Shown: positions 26,751-36,058 of the stretch, piece after piece
How the letters are laid out: each line of letters begins with the position of its first letter
Position numbering within the stretch: the first letter of the stretch is position 1
NCBI GenBank assembly: GCA_025358115.1
Contig: JANYKQ010000058.1
Location: 29,161-93,160, forward strand
Direction of reading: 5' to 3'
DNA from: Methanomicrobiales archaeon
GTDB lineage: Archaea > Halobacteriota > Methanomicrobia > Methanomicrobiales > Methanospirillaceae
DNA length: 64,000 nucleotides
Position numbers and translations under genes: made by a program
The notes under the pieces: generated by a model
What the model was told of the DNA's origin: nothing
Seen by the model: the letters and a program-made list of their open reading frames with translations, nothing else
Databases searched by the model: none

Positions 26751-28004
26751 ATGTGGAAGGCAGTGGAGATCGATACGTGGATCGCGGGCAGGCAGTCAAG
26801 CCTCGAAGATGTCCGGACCACCGTTACAGATATCATTGGCCGTGTGCAGAATGAGGGCGATGCTGCACTCATTGACCTGGCAAAGAAGCACTGTGTGCTG
26901 ACCGATATTGCAGTATCGGATGATGAACGCGAGGATGCCTACGAGAAGGTCGATGCAAAGATCATCGAGAGCATGATCGAGGCGCATGCCCGTATCGAGC
27001 GCTTCCACGAACTCCAGAAGCCCCGTGATCTCTGGTTACAGGAGATGGAACCCGGCATCGTGCTCGGTGTCAAGACTACGCCCTTAAACCGCGTTGGTCT
27101 CTATATTCCCGGCGGCAGGGCAGCGTACCCGTCATCCGCCCTCATGTGTGCCGTGCCCGCCCGGGTTGCCGGGGTCAGGGAGATCTGCGCCTGCTCCCCG
27201 CCGCCAATTAAACCATTGACGCTTGTTGCGCTGGATATTGCCGGTGTCACCGAGATTTACAATGCCGGCGGTGCCCAGGCAGTTGCTGCAATGGCGCTGG
27301 GTACTGAATCCATCAGGCCCGTGCAGAAGATCGTTGGGCCCGGCAACGTGTACGTCACGCTGGCGAAAATGATGCTCCGCGAAAAGGTGGAGATCGATTT
27401 CCCGGCAGGCCCCAGCGAGATCGGCATTATTGCTGATGAGACCGCTGACCCCCGCATAGTTGCCGCCGATATCCTCGCCCAGTCCGAGCATGACCCCAAT
27501 GCTGCCTGTATCCTGATCACCACCGACAAGTCCCTCCCGGCAAAAGTCGGTCGCGAGATAGAGGCGATGACAAAGGTCGCCCCGCGGAGAGAGATCATTG
27601 AACAGGCGCTCAAGAACTCCGGGTATTATGTTGCGGGCACCATGGAAGAGGCGATTATTGCCTCGGATGCAGTTGCTCCGGAACACCTCTCAATACAGGT
27701 TGCCGATCCCTTATCTGTAGTCACGAAAGTCAGGAACGCAGGGGCAATCTTTGTCGGGCGCTATTCGGCGGTTGCCTGTGGGGACTATGCTGTGGGGACC
27801 AACCACTGCCTCCCCACTGCAGGGTACGCAAAGACCTATTCCGGTCTCGATGTGAATCATTTCTGCAAGTCGGCGTCGGTCGAGATCATCGACCGTGACG
27901 GTCTCGAGGCGATTGGGGATATCGTTGAAACCATTGCCGATGCAGAAGGCCTCCACGCTCATGCAGAATCCGTGCGGGTGCGCAGGGAATCCGGCAGGAA
28001 ATAA
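26751..28004 (+). CDS. hisD: Histidinol dehydrogenase
   Basis: A 417-residue HisD, which oxidises histidinol to histidine in two NAD-dependent steps. Conserved pieces are TTPLNRVGLYIPGGRAAYPSSALM, YNAGGAQAVAAMALGTESI, KIVGPGNVYVTLAK, AGPSEIGIIAD, SEHDPNAACI and VAPEHLSIQ. No Shine-Dalgarno sequence is visible before ATG 26751, so a leaderless transcript is possible. It is not linked to hisC, which lies about 11 kb away. Confidence 0.96.
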   Translation: MWKAVEIDTWIAGRQSSLEDVRTTVTDIIGRVQNEGDAALIDLAKKHCVLTDIAVSDDEREDAYEKVDAKIIESMIEAHARIERFHELQKPRDLWLQEMEPGIVLGVKTTPLNRVGLYIPGGRAAYPSSALMCAVPARVAGVREICACSPPPIKPLTLVALDIAGVTEIYNAGGAQAVAAMALGTESIRPVQKIVGPGNVYVTLAKMMLREKVEIDFPAGPSEIGIIADETADPRIVAADILAQSEHDPNAACILITTDKSLPAKVGREIEAMTKVAPRREIIEQALKNSGYYVAGTMEEAIIASDAVAPEHLSIQVADPLSVVTKVRNAGAIFVGRYSAVACGDYAVGTNHCLPTAGYAKTYSGLDVNHFCKSASVEIIDRDGLEAIGDIVETIADAEGLHAHAESVRVRRESGRK

Positions 28005-28083
28005 TTGTCAGGGAAGGTACCTGAATTAATAAATCCTTTTTTAACCATCGATATTGTAACAATGAAATTTGGTTTTATTGTGA

Positions 28084-28245
28084 TGCCCCCCCTCTGGGGG
28101 GGTCGTACGGTCGCCTTGTCAGTACCTCGCGGGGCAGGTCGGTTTAGAGAGATGACCGGCTCCTGAACTGCGCCGGGGGCGCCCCATCGGGGGTGGCGGC
28201 AGTATCATTATTGGAGATCTGGGTGCATCAGCCCCCATGAATGAA
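28084..28245. ncRNA. Candidate structured RNA or GC-rich intergenic element
   Basis: Between hisD and the next gene a sharply GC-rich stretch stands out from AT-rich flanks. It contains CCCCCCC-TCT-GGGGGGG, a perfect 7-bp hairpin, then GGTC...GACC around an A/G-rich loop, and a further nested helix (CGCCCCatcgGGGGTG). No open reading frame fits. It does not show the conserved SRP or RNase P RNA motifs I would look for. Strand and function are unknown. Confidence 0.35.
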
Positions 28246-28270
28246 CGAAGATAAAAAAACTGTATAAACC

Positions 28271-28837
28271 TTATTCCCGCCGCATCCTGCGATATCCCAA
28301 CAACACTATCCCGGCAATTACCAGTGCTGCAACCGGAAGGGGAGATCCGAGCGGGGCTTCATTGGTTGGTTCTTCGGATGGATAAAAAACGATCTCTGTT
28401 GTCGTGTACTCTCCTTTGACAAAGCGGAGCCGGTCGACCGGGGAACCCACGACATATATCGTGAAGGTGCCAGGCTTGAGATCCCCCAGGATGACCGCTG
28501 TATCCCAGGTATAGGACCAGGTACCATTCTCAAGGTGCACAGGTGCGGTAGTAAACAATCCGCGCCCGGCGGGGATATTGAGATTGTCAAGAGTTACACC
28601 ACTGGGATCGAGTTCCGGGCCGGTCACAAAGAGGTACACCGCTATGGTTTTCATGCCGGTTACGGTGCCACTGAGGGTGATCGTATCCCCGATATGCGCC
28701 TGTTTCTCTGATGTATTGAGAGTGAGTGTTACGGCTCCTGCCAGCGGGACCAGTGCACACAGCAGGGCTGCGGCAAGGATAAACAGGAGATACGACCGAC
28801 GCATGCCGGTAGGGTGAGCTGTAGAAGGGTAAAACAT
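28271..28837 (-). CDS. Secreted, membrane-anchored surface protein
   Basis: A 188-residue protein with an N-terminal signal peptide (LLFILAAALLCALVPLAGAV), a beta-rich ectodomain (TLTLNTSEKQAHIGDTITLSGTV opens like an Ig-type strand pattern) and a C-terminal membrane segment (PVAALVIAGIVLLGY) ending in a basic tail. This is the usual plan of methanogen S-layer-associated proteins. An alternative start is ATG at 28804 (MRRSYLL), which puts the signal peptide nearer the N-terminus. Ligand unknown. Confidence 0.7.
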   Translation of the reverse strand: MFYPSTAHPTGMRRSYLLFILAAALLCALVPLAGAVTLTLNTSEKQAHIGDTITLSGTVTGMKTIAVYLFVTGPELDPSGVTLDNLNIPAGRGLFTTAPVHLENGTWSYTWDTAVILGDLKPGTFTIYVVGSPVDRLRFVKGEYTTTEIVFYPSEEPTNEAPLGSPLPVAALVIAGIVLLGYRRMRRE

Positions 28838-28858
28838 TGTCTTTTTCTGGTGAGTGAA

Positions 28859-30160
28859 TCAGAACCTGATCACCATCACCGCCTCTTCTTCTTTCTTCAG
28901 GTCACCTTTCAGGTGCTCGGCATCAAAGTCGTACGCATCGCCCGGAGTATAATCCTCGTAAAGCTCGCACTTGTCCAGCACATCGACAAATTCTTTTAAG
29001 AAAATCCGGGGGATCACATCGATACGTCCCCCAAAACGCGTGGTGATCTTTTTGATCATGGCGCGGATGAAGCGGTGCGAGACCCGCTCGCGGTCCGGCT
29101 CCGTGTAGGCCTGGGCATAGACATCCACGACTTTGAGCGCCACCAGTTCGAGTTTTGAGGTGTCGAACTTCTCCAGCAGGATCTGCGGCTGGCGGGGATT
29201 GCGGTAGGTATCGTTCTGCACAACACTGATGCGGTCATAGAGTGGCGGAACAGAGCGGATACCGCGGGAACCATCATACATGGCGGGCGTGCCGGTAAAG
29301 AGGAAGAAGCAGCGCGGCATCTCGCCCCGGTCGAGCGCATCGATGATCCGGACGAGCGTATGGTAGCCCCTCTCCCGCTGGTTGCGCTGGAGCCCCTGCG
29401 TGGTCTCCATCTCATCGACGGCAATTGCAATGCCGCTGTAACCGGCACCATGGATGATGGATACCAGTCCCCTCAGGAAGACAAACGCGATGGTGTCATC
29501 GATCTCGCCCTTGATCCCTGCCTTCTGCTTGAAGTCCCGCCCGATATTCGGTTCCCCGGCAATCCAGCCGAGTGCCGCCTGGGCCAGCTGGAAGTCGCCG
29601 GTATTGTTTGCCCTGTAGTACGTGCGCAATGCCGCTGCAAGGGCCGTGTTCACCTCACTGATCCCGCTGAGCGCAGTCTCGATCTCCCGCTCGGTGGCAT
29701 CTTCGAGTGCAGCCTCCTCAAGGCTGGTCCCGCTCACCGCGAGCAGCCGCTCTTCGATAGCAAAGAGCCAGTTGTCGAGAATTGTCTTGATCGCATGCTC
29801 TTCGTTCCCGGTACGGAGGTTTGCACAGACCTGCTGGTAGATGCCTTTGATCTTGTAGAGCGGGGTGGAGGCAGAGATGATCACGTGAGAGGTGACAAAT
29901 CCCTTGGTACGGGCGATCTCGAGTGCCCGGGCAACCAGGAACGTCTTGCCGCTCCCGTACTCGCCCCGGATAAACTTGAGATCCCCGCCGCTCTGGGCTA
30001 CATAATCCAGCTGACGGCTGATCACGCCTTCTTCCACATCGAGACCGACTGCAATCCGCTCCAGCCCGCCCGCAGGGACCGTGCCCCTGCGTAACGCGTT
30101 GATGATGTTGATGCTCTCGAGCCGGCGCTGGTCCATCCGTTCAGGTTCCGGTATATTCAT
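28859..30160 (-). CDS. BrxD-like P-loop ATPase (DUF2791 family)
   Basis: A 433-residue AAA-type ATPase. It begins with a helical region containing ALRRGTVPAGGLERIAVGLD and VAQSGGDLKFIRGEYGSGKTFLVARA (Walker A GEYGSGKT), then IAIAVDEMET as a Walker B. The opening resembles BrxD of BREX phage-defence systems (DUF2791). None of the BREX core (brxC, pglX, pglZ, brxL) is present here. I prefer ATG 30160, which has GGAG 6 bases upstream, over 30181. The start overlaps the end of the TPR gene by 20 bases, so translation is probably coupled and the two proteins likely act together. No substrate can be named. Confidence 0.8.
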   Translation of the reverse strand: MNIPEPERMDQRRLESINIINALRRGTVPAGGLERIAVGLDVEEGVISRQLDYVAQSGGDLKFIRGEYGSGKTFLVARALEIARTKGFVTSHVIISASTPLYKIKGIYQQVCANLRTGNEEHAIKTILDNWLFAIEERLLAVSGTSLEEAALEDATEREIETALSGISEVNTALAAALRTYYRANNTGDFQLAQAALGWIAGEPNIGRDFKQKAGIKGEIDDTIAFVFLRGLVSIIHGAGYSGIAIAVDEMETTQGLQRNQRERGYHTLVRIIDALDRGEMPRCFFLFTGTPAMYDGSRGIRSVPPLYDRISVVQNDTYRNPRQPQILLEKFDTSKLELVALKVVDVYAQAYTEPDRERVSHRFIRAMIKKITTRFGGRIDVIPRIFLKEFVDVLDKCELYEDYTPGDAYDFDAEHLKGDLKKEEEAVMVIRF

Positions 30161-31967
30161 AGGCTTCTCCATCCACTCCAACTCCTTTCTTTGCGATCAG
30201 TAACAATCCCTGTGCTGCTGCTTTCTGGATCAGGTGGTTGACAATCCCGACCACCCTGCGGGTTTGGAGCACCTTTCGCAGTTCCATCTCGTTTGCTGTC
30301 CGGTGCAGCCGGATGAACTCGAGGATCTTTGCTTCCTGTTCGGTAAGCCCGAGCTGATCGGTGATCACCTGGGCCGGCTGGCCGGCTGCTGCCCGCTTTT
30401 TCACTTGCGGTACGTTCATAATCGGGCGATCAGCTACTGATTTTTCCTTGCAGGAGCGGATCAGGGTGAGGAAATCCTCGAGGTGAATGGCCCGGGTGTG
30501 GGCCGGCATCACGTCCATCCCGCTCAGGCAGTAATACTTGCAACCCGCATAATCCTGCTCTTCATGTGCATTGTTCCCGGCAATGAAAAAAGCCATGGCA
30601 AGCAATTCAAGACCTTCAGAATTCAGCGTTGTCCGCCGGGCTTCGAGTTTTGCGAGCAGCTGCTCCATCAGCCGCTTGAGGCGGTGCATGGAGCCGTCTT
30701 TGTCCACGATCACGGCTGCCACCCGGCTGAGGTCAGCGCTCTTTTTCACATTCGAGAGGATGTAGAGCATCACCTTCTCGCACTCGCGTGCCTCGCCATG
30801 GGTGTCGAGGAACCGGGCATAGGCAAGTCCGCCGGCCAGGAAATCGGCCCGGTATGCCCGGTAATACCAGGACCGGCCTTCTGCGGCATCCCCGGCAACT
30901 TCGAAGAACCGGGCGGTTTCGAGAAGGCTGGCAACGTTTACATCCCGGGAAACAGCATCAAGGAACCTGCGCTGTGCATCATCTCCGGGAACCCAGGCAA
31001 TGAGGTGTTCCCGGTACCTGCCGATGATCGCCTGCAACTGGTCAAGGTCGTTTTTTGTTACCAGTTCATCCCGGATCAACCGCTCGTATGCAGCAAGGGC
31101 ATTGTCTCTTCCCTCGCCCGCACCTGCCCGGGCAGCAAGCAGATCGCAGACAAGAAGGCGATGCACCGGTTGACGTGAACGTTCTGCCAGCGCCCGTGCA
31201 GTTCCCAACGCGCCATCGGACTTCCCGTGCGCCTGCAGGAGCAGGATATAGTCAAAGAGGATATCCCCATCAGTATCGGGCTGGATATGTTCCGCATAAG
31301 CATCGAGGGAAGCCGGCACATCGTAGCAGGAGAGGGAAGACAGGTATTTCCTGAGTACCGCCGGTTCCCGGGTCTCCTTGTAAATCCGGTAAGCTGCCGC
31401 AGCTGCCGAAGGGAAATTTCCGGACTTTACCAGCGCATCGACATATTCATGGCCCTGCGCAGTTCCACTCCCATGGGAGGCATAGATGGAGAGGGCCTCT
31501 TCTGCCTTGCCAATCCCCAGGTATGCCCGCATCAGGTGCCGGACATCTGCCGGTTTCTTTCCCATCTGCACGAGCCGTTTAAAGACCGGCAGGGCAGCCC
31601 GGTAATCCCTGAGGGCGAGAAGATATTCTGCATAACTCCGCAGGGCATCCTGGTTGGAGGGATCGAGATGGACGGCAGCAGCGTACTCCGCGATCGCCCC
31701 TTCATCACCCCGGGCTTCGAGCACTTTTGCCAGGTAACTGTGTACATACGAAGAGTCCGGCATCTTCTGGGCAAGATCCTTAAAAAAGACTTCCGCATCA
31801 TCGAGTTTTCCCATGTAGTAGAGGTTCGTTGCTGCGAGCACATCGATCGCAGGATCCTTCCCGGACTCGAGAAGGATCGTGCAGAGCTGGCCGGACTCGA
31901 TATACCGCCCGTCTTCAAAAAGGCGGAATGCTTCTTTCTTCTGCTCTTCTCTCGATAATGGGATCAT
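30141..31967 (-). CDS. TPR-repeat protein with C-terminal winged helix
   Basis: A 608-residue protein. Residues 1 to about 250 contain tetratricopeptide-like repeats (YYMGKLDDAEVFFKDLAQKMP, ALRSYAEYLLALRDYRAALPVF), and the middle is also helical-repeat-like. The last 70 residues (GLTEQEAKILEFIRLHRTANEMELRK ... GLLLIAKKG) form a probable winged helix. It starts inside the end of the glycosyltransferase gene (ATGA overlap) and overlaps the BrxD-like ATPase gene. An adaptor that bridges the ATPase to DNA or another partner is a reasonable inference. Confidence 0.75.
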   Translation of the reverse strand: MIPLSREEQKKEAFRLFEDGRYIESGQLCTILLESGKDPAIDVLAATNLYYMGKLDDAEVFFKDLAQKMPDSSYVHSYLAKVLEARGDEGAIAEYAAAVHLDPSNQDALRSYAEYLLALRDYRAALPVFKRLVQMGKKPADVRHLMRAYLGIGKAEEALSIYASHGSGTAQGHEYVDALVKSGNFPSAAAAAYRIYKETREPAVLRKYLSSLSCYDVPASLDAYAEHIQPDTDGDILFDYILLLQAHGKSDGALGTARALAERSRQPVHRLLVCDLLAARAGAGEGRDNALAAYERLIRDELVTKNDLDQLQAIIGRYREHLIAWVPGDDAQRRFLDAVSRDVNVASLLETARFFEVAGDAAEGRSWYYRAYRADFLAGGLAYARFLDTHGEARECEKVMLYILSNVKKSADLSRVAAVIVDKDGSMHRLKRLMEQLLAKLEARRTTLNSEGLELLAMAFFIAGNNAHEEQDYAGCKYYCLSGMDVMPAHTRAIHLEDFLTLIRSCKEKSVADRPIMNVPQVKKRAAAGQPAQVITDQLGLTEQEAKILEFIRLHRTANEMELRKVLQTRRVVGIVNHLIQKAAAQGLLLIAKKGVGVDGEAYEYTGT

Positions 31968-32668
31968 ACGTTTCCTTTGCCGAACCGGATCGCAAACAGC
32001 CCTTTAAGCATCCGGATCATGTCCCGCTTCTGCACCCGCGAATCGCCCTTGTTCTGCCAGGCAATGGGGACTTCGGTGACGGTGTATCCTGCCTGCTGCA
32101 GCCGCCAGAGGAGCTCGACATCGAACTCGAATCCCCGTGATGTCATCTTTGGCAGTACAGCACCGATTGCGGCTTTTGTAAATACCTTGGCCCCGCACTG
32201 CGTGTCGCTGTAGGTCAGGCCAAAGAGTACCCGGATCAGGAGATTGAACGCCCGGCTCTCCATTTGCCTCATTATTCCCTGTCGCACGCGAAGGGTCGAT
32301 CCCGGCACCCAGCGTGAACCGATCGCTCCGTCATGTGCGGAGAGGTGGGAAAAGAGCCGCTGCATCTCGCCGATACTGGTGGAACCGTCCGCATCAAAGT
32401 ACCCCACGAGGGGTGCCCTGGCGGCTTTGAGTCCTTCGATCACCCCGCCTCCCTTTCCCAACCGGTGATCGAAAACAAGACAGCGTATCGTGAGATCTGT
32501 CCGGTCACCTGCAATCCTGCGGATACGATCCGCAGTCCGGTCGGTCCCGTCACAGACCACGATAAGTTCCCCGTCAAATCCCGTGATCTCGTCAAAGAGC
32601 GACTGGATACGGTTCTCCTCGTTATAGGCGGGAATGACGAGACTGGACGAGAAGGCGGGTGTGGTCAT
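31964..32668 (-). CDS. Family 2 glycosyltransferase (dolichyl-phosphate type)
   Basis: A 234-residue GT-A enzyme with PAYNEENRI near the N-terminus, IVVCDGTDRT, GKGGGVIEGLKAA and the YFDADGST metal-binding motif, plus SDTQCGAKVF, the pattern of dolichyl-phosphate sugar transferases such as ALG5/AglJ. It probably makes a lipid-linked sugar for surface glycosylation. Its stop overlaps the start of the TPR gene as ATGA, which couples an apparently unrelated gene to the TPR/ATPase pair. Confidence 0.88.
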   Translation of the reverse strand: MTTPAFSSSLVIPAYNEENRIQSLFDEITGFDGELIVVCDGTDRTADRIRRIAGDRTDLTIRCLVFDHRLGKGGGVIEGLKAARAPLVGYFDADGSTSIGEMQRLFSHLSAHDGAIGSRWVPGSTLRVRQGIMRQMESRAFNLLIRVLFGLTYSDTQCGAKVFTKAAIGAVLPKMTSRGFEFDVELLWRLQQAGYTVTEVPIAWQNKGDSRVQKRDMIRMLKGLFAIRFGKGNV

Positions 32669-32800
32669 TTAAGGGCTTGCTCCTGGTAACAGAGATTAGA
32701 GGGTGAAGAGTATTGCGCTTTTTTTATTAATGCTCAAGCGGACTCTGCCGTATATCCGTAATTATTGTACTATATTCGTGGGCAGAGTATCCCAATAACA

Positions 32801-33031
32801 TTACTGGTGTTTGAGCAGGTGCTGTCCCAACACCGTTGCGGGACGATACTTCTCTGCCATATGGAGCGCGGTTTTCCGGAGTTCGTGGTGCTCGGCAAGG
32901 CAGCTCTCCGGAGGCGGGGATTTGCGGAGGATTGCCGAGGTGTTCTCGGTGATCTGGATAAGTTCTGTGGCAATGACGGCATTGAGCCAGATAAGGTCAG
33001 CGAACATCTCTTTTGTTTCAGGGTCCTGCAT
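32801..33031 (-). CDS. Small unknown helical protein
   Basis: A 76-residue protein (MQDPETKEMFADLIWLN...) with alternating helix-like stretches and balanced charge. I prefer it to the overlapping 98-residue minus frame and the 91-residue plus frame, which have unnatural Ser/Arg- or Cys-rich composition. No clear Shine-Dalgarno sequence. It is divergent from the thioesterase gene. Confidence 0.5.
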   Translation of the reverse strand: MQDPETKEMFADLIWLNAVIATELIQITENTSAILRKSPPPESCLAEHHELRKTALHMAEKYRPATVLGQHLLKHQ

Positions 33032-33129
33032 GGTGAATAATTCGTCGGATTATCATTATTAAACAACCGGCTTTAAGGGTCCAGGGGATATTCTTAATCC
33101 ATATCCGGACAAAAACTCACTGGTGAATC

Positions 33130-33546
33130 ATGTCCTATCTTAAAAATATCCAACAGCACGGCAGGAATGCCAACCCGTTCTTTTGCCAGATGGGAATTGA
33201 GATCGTCAGCTATGATGCTGGATCTGCGGTGCTCAAAATGCAGGTCCGGCCCGATATGCACAACGGTGTCGGCTGGCTCCAGGGCGGGATGCTCGTTGCA
33301 CTCGCAGATGAAGCGATCGCGCTGGCCCTCTACACCCAGTTAAAGGAAAACGAGGGCATTGCGACCATCTCCGAATCCACCAGTTTTGTCAAAGGTGTGC
33401 GGGAGGGTGTGATTGTTGCCAAAGCAAAGGTGATCAAGAAGGGACGGCGTGTTGCCTTTGCCGAGGCTGAGGTCTTTTTGGATGCCGGTGAAATGACGAT
33501 GCTTTCCCGGACATCGGCTGCATTTGCCGTTACGGCAAAAGAATAA
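33130..33546 (+). CDS. Hotdog-fold thioesterase (PaaI-like)
   Basis: A 138-residue hotdog protein. The helix-loop segment MHNGVGWLQGGMLVALADEAIALAL carries the typical HNxxGxxxGG...D/E pattern of PaaI-type acyl-CoA thioesterases, and the rest is beta-rich (ISESTSFVKGVREGVIVAKAKVI). It likely hydrolyses aromatic or short-chain acyl-CoA thioesters; the natural substrate is not apparent. Confidence 0.88.
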   Translation: MSYLKNIQQHGRNANPFFCQMGIEIVSYDAGSAVLKMQVRPDMHNGVGWLQGGMLVALADEAIALALYTQLKENEGIATISESTSFVKGVREGVIVAKAKVIKKGRRVAFAEAEVFLDAGEMTMLSRTSAAFAVTAKE

Positions 33547-33552
33547 AAAAAA

Positions 33553-34272
33553 TTATTTCTTATTTCCTTTGGATTTCTTCTCTTCCGGCTTGACTTCGGG
33601 TTTGATTTCAGGTTTTCTGAATTTGATATACCAGACTGCCACACCCGCTACAATAATGACGAGAATCACAATCACAATCATCGTTGTCGGGATCGCTGAT
33701 GAAGCGGCCTGCTGTGCAGCTGCAAGGCCGGCTGTTGCGTCACGGTTGCCCGGGTCTGTCTTCAGGGCTGATTTATAGGAATCCACAGCATTCTGGTATT
33801 GACCCATTTTTAAAAGTGCGTTCCCCTTGTTATTCAGGGCCGTTGTATAATTCTTCTCAAACTTGAGAGCGCTATCATAAGCAGCGACGGCATCCGGATA
33901 TTTTTCCAGATTGTAGTTTACATAGCCCTTATTGTTCCAGAGCTTTGAGTCATTGGGATAGAGTGCCAGTCCCTGTTCGAAGGTCTTAAGCGCTCCATCG
34001 TATTGCTTAAGCTGGATCTGTGCGTACCCCTTGTCCCGGTACGTATACAAGAGGGCGTCGGACATTTTGAGCAGGGTCGTGTTGCCGGCAAGCGCCTGAT
34101 CAAAGGATGCAATAGCTCTCTCATATTCATTCATGTTGAGGAGTTTTTCTCCCGTATTATAATGGATAAGTCCCTCATCGGTGAGTGCTGCATCTTCTGC
34201 AAGCGCCGGTGGAACAAAGCAGGCAATCAATGCGATAATTGCCAGAATGTGAATAAACTGCCTGAAATTCAT
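33553..34272 (-). CDS. Exported TPR protein with C-terminal membrane anchor
   Basis: A 239-residue protein with an N-terminal signal sequence (FIHILAIIALIACFVPPALAE), about four TPR units (YERAIASFDQAL, YDGALKTFEQGL, YPDAVAAYDSAL, YQNAVDSYKSAL), and a C-terminal membrane segment (MIVIVILVIIVAGVAVWYI) with a Lys/Glu-rich tail. It is probably a cell-surface scaffold. It stands alone, divergent from pyrG. Confidence 0.8.
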   Translation of the reverse strand: MNFRQFIHILAIIALIACFVPPALAEDAALTDEGLIHYNTGEKLLNMNEYERAIASFDQALAGNTTLLKMSDALLYTYRDKGYAQIQLKQYDGALKTFEQGLALYPNDSKLWNNKGYVNYNLEKYPDAVAAYDSALKFEKNYTTALNNKGNALLKMGQYQNAVDSYKSALKTDPGNRDATAGLAAAQQAASSAIPTTMIVIVILVIIVAGVAVWYIKFRKPEIKPEVKPEEKKSKGNKK

Positions 34273-34467
34273 GCTCAGTCAGTGGGATTTTTTTGTAAAT
34301 TAATCTTACTTGGGGATGATACCTCCGGATGGTTTGGGTTTTCATCATTGCCTGATTCCGGTACAGAAAAAAGCCTGCGGGAAATAACCTTTTTTATCCC
34401 GTTCCTTTAAGGAAGATAACACTATTAGGATTGTGAGCCAAAATATAATGCAATCGGGGAGATTCTT

Positions 34468-36048
34468 TTGAAGTACATCATAATTACCGGCGGTGTAATG
34501 AGCGGACTGGGCAAGGGGATCACCGCTGCATCCGTGGGACGGATCTTACAGAACCGTGGCTACCGGGTCACGGCTGTCAAGATAGATCCATACCTGAATA
34601 TTGATGCAGGAACGATGAACCCGGCCCAGCACGGAGAAGTGTTCGTGCTCAAGGATGGCAGCGAAGTTGACCTTGATCTAGGTAACTATGAGCGGTTCTT
34701 AGATATCGAGCTGACAGCCGCCCACAATATCACTACCGGCAAGGTGTACCGGACGGTCATCGACAAGGAGCGCCGCGGCGATTTCCTTGGAGAAACTGTT
34801 CAGATCATTCCCCATATAACTGACCAGATCAAGACCTGTATCCGAAATGCGGCAGAAGAGGAATTCCCTGATGGGACGAAAGCGGATATCTGCCTCGTGG
34901 AAGTCGGGGGAACTGTCGGTGACATCGAGAGCATGCCGTTTTTAGAAGCGGTCCGCCAGATGCACGGCGAACTTCCTGAGCACGATATTGTGCTTATCCA
35001 TGTCACCCTGATCCCTGAGGACACGATGGGGGACATGAAGACCAAGCCCACCCAGCACTCAGTTAAGGCCCTGCGGGAACTCGGGCTGCATGCAGACATC
35101 ATTGTAGGCAGGAGTGACAACCCAATCAGTGCCGGCACAAAACGCAAGATCTCCGCATTCTGCGATCTCCCCCAGAGCGCGGTCATCTCTGCGGCAACTG
35201 CCCCCGATACCTATGCAGTCCCGATGGAGATGGAAAAGGAGGGTATTGCCGCTGTGCTCTCCGCCCATCTCGGGCTGGATAAGAAAGAGCCCGACACCGC
35301 ATGGTACCGGCTGGTAAACAAGGAGTACACCAACCGGGTGACCGTTGCGATCGTCAGTAAGTACGGTATCGAGGATGTCTATATCAGCATCAAGGAATCG
35401 CTCAAGCACGCGGGCCGCGCCCTCTCCACCGAAGTGAAGATCGCGTGGCTGGATGCAGAACGCTACGAACGGTGTTCACTCAAGGACTATGACGGCATCC
35501 TGATTCCCGGTGGATTCGGAAAACGTGGTATTGAAGGCAAGATCGAGGCGATCCAGTTTGCCCGCGAGAACAATGTGCCCTTCCTCGGGCTCTGCTTAGG
35601 GTTCCAGCTGGCAACCGTTGAGTATGCCCGCCACAAGGCAGGCTATGCCGATGCCACGAGCGAGGAGTTTGGCGAGGGCACGCACGTGATCGGGCTTCTC
35701 CCAGAACAGGAAGGAGTTAACGAACTTGGCGGGACCATGCGGCTGGGCAATTACAACGCCGATATTCGTGATGGCACGCTGGCGATGAAACTCTACAAGG
35801 AAAAACAGATCACTGAACGCCACCGGCACCGGTATGAAGTAAATCCGCAGTATATCGGCGACCTGGAGAAGGCAGGACTTGTCTTTTCGGCAACCAACAA
35901 GAACCGGATGGAGTGCCTCGAACTTCCCGATCACCCGTTCTACTTTGCCACCCAGTTCCACCCGGAGTTCCGGTCACGGCCAACCCACCCGTCTCCCCCG
36001 TATCTCGGGTTTGTTGAAGCATGCCGGGCGAACAAGAGGACAATCTAG
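34468..36048 (+). CDS. pyrG: CTP synthase
   Basis: A 526-residue enzyme that makes CTP from UTP, ATP and glutamine. The N-terminal synthetase has [35 protein letters not shown] and [10 protein letters not shown]. The C-terminal class I glutamine amidotransferase has the LGLCLGFQ nucleophile and [11 protein letters not shown] His/Glu. The start codon is TTG at 34468, with GGGGAG upstream. guaAB follows 10 bases later. Confidence 0.98.
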   Translation: MKYIIITGGVMSGLGKGITAASVGRILQNRGYRVTAVKIDPYLNIDAGTMNPAQHGEVFVLKDGSEVDLDLGNYERFLDIELTAAHNITTGKVYRTVIDKERRGDFLGETVQIIPHITDQIKTCIRNAAEEEFPDGTKADICLVEVGGTVGDIESMPFLEAVRQMHGELPEHDIVLIHVTLIPEDTMGDMKTKPTQHSVKALRELGLHADIIVGRSDNPISAGTKRKISAFCDLPQSAVISAATAPDTYAVPMEMEKEGIAAVLSAHLGLDKKEPDTAWYRLVNKEYTNRVTVAIVSKYGIEDVYISIKESLKHAGRALSTEVKIAWLDAERYERCSLKDYDGILIPGGFGKRGIEGKIEAIQFARENNVPFLGLCLGFQLATVEYARHKAGYADATSEEFGEGTHVIGLLPEQEGVNELGGTMRLGNYNADIRDGTLAMKLYKEKQITERHRHRYEVNPQYIGDLEKAGLVFSATNKNRMECLELPDHPFYFATQFHPEFRSRPTHPSPPYLGFVEACRANKRTI

Positions 36049-36058
36049 GAGATCAAAC

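Noticed and set aside
28084-28245. SRP RNA or RNase P RNA in the GC-rich stretch after hisD
   Set aside because: I could not find the conserved SRP tetraloop region or the RNase P core sequences, so I call it only a candidate structured element.
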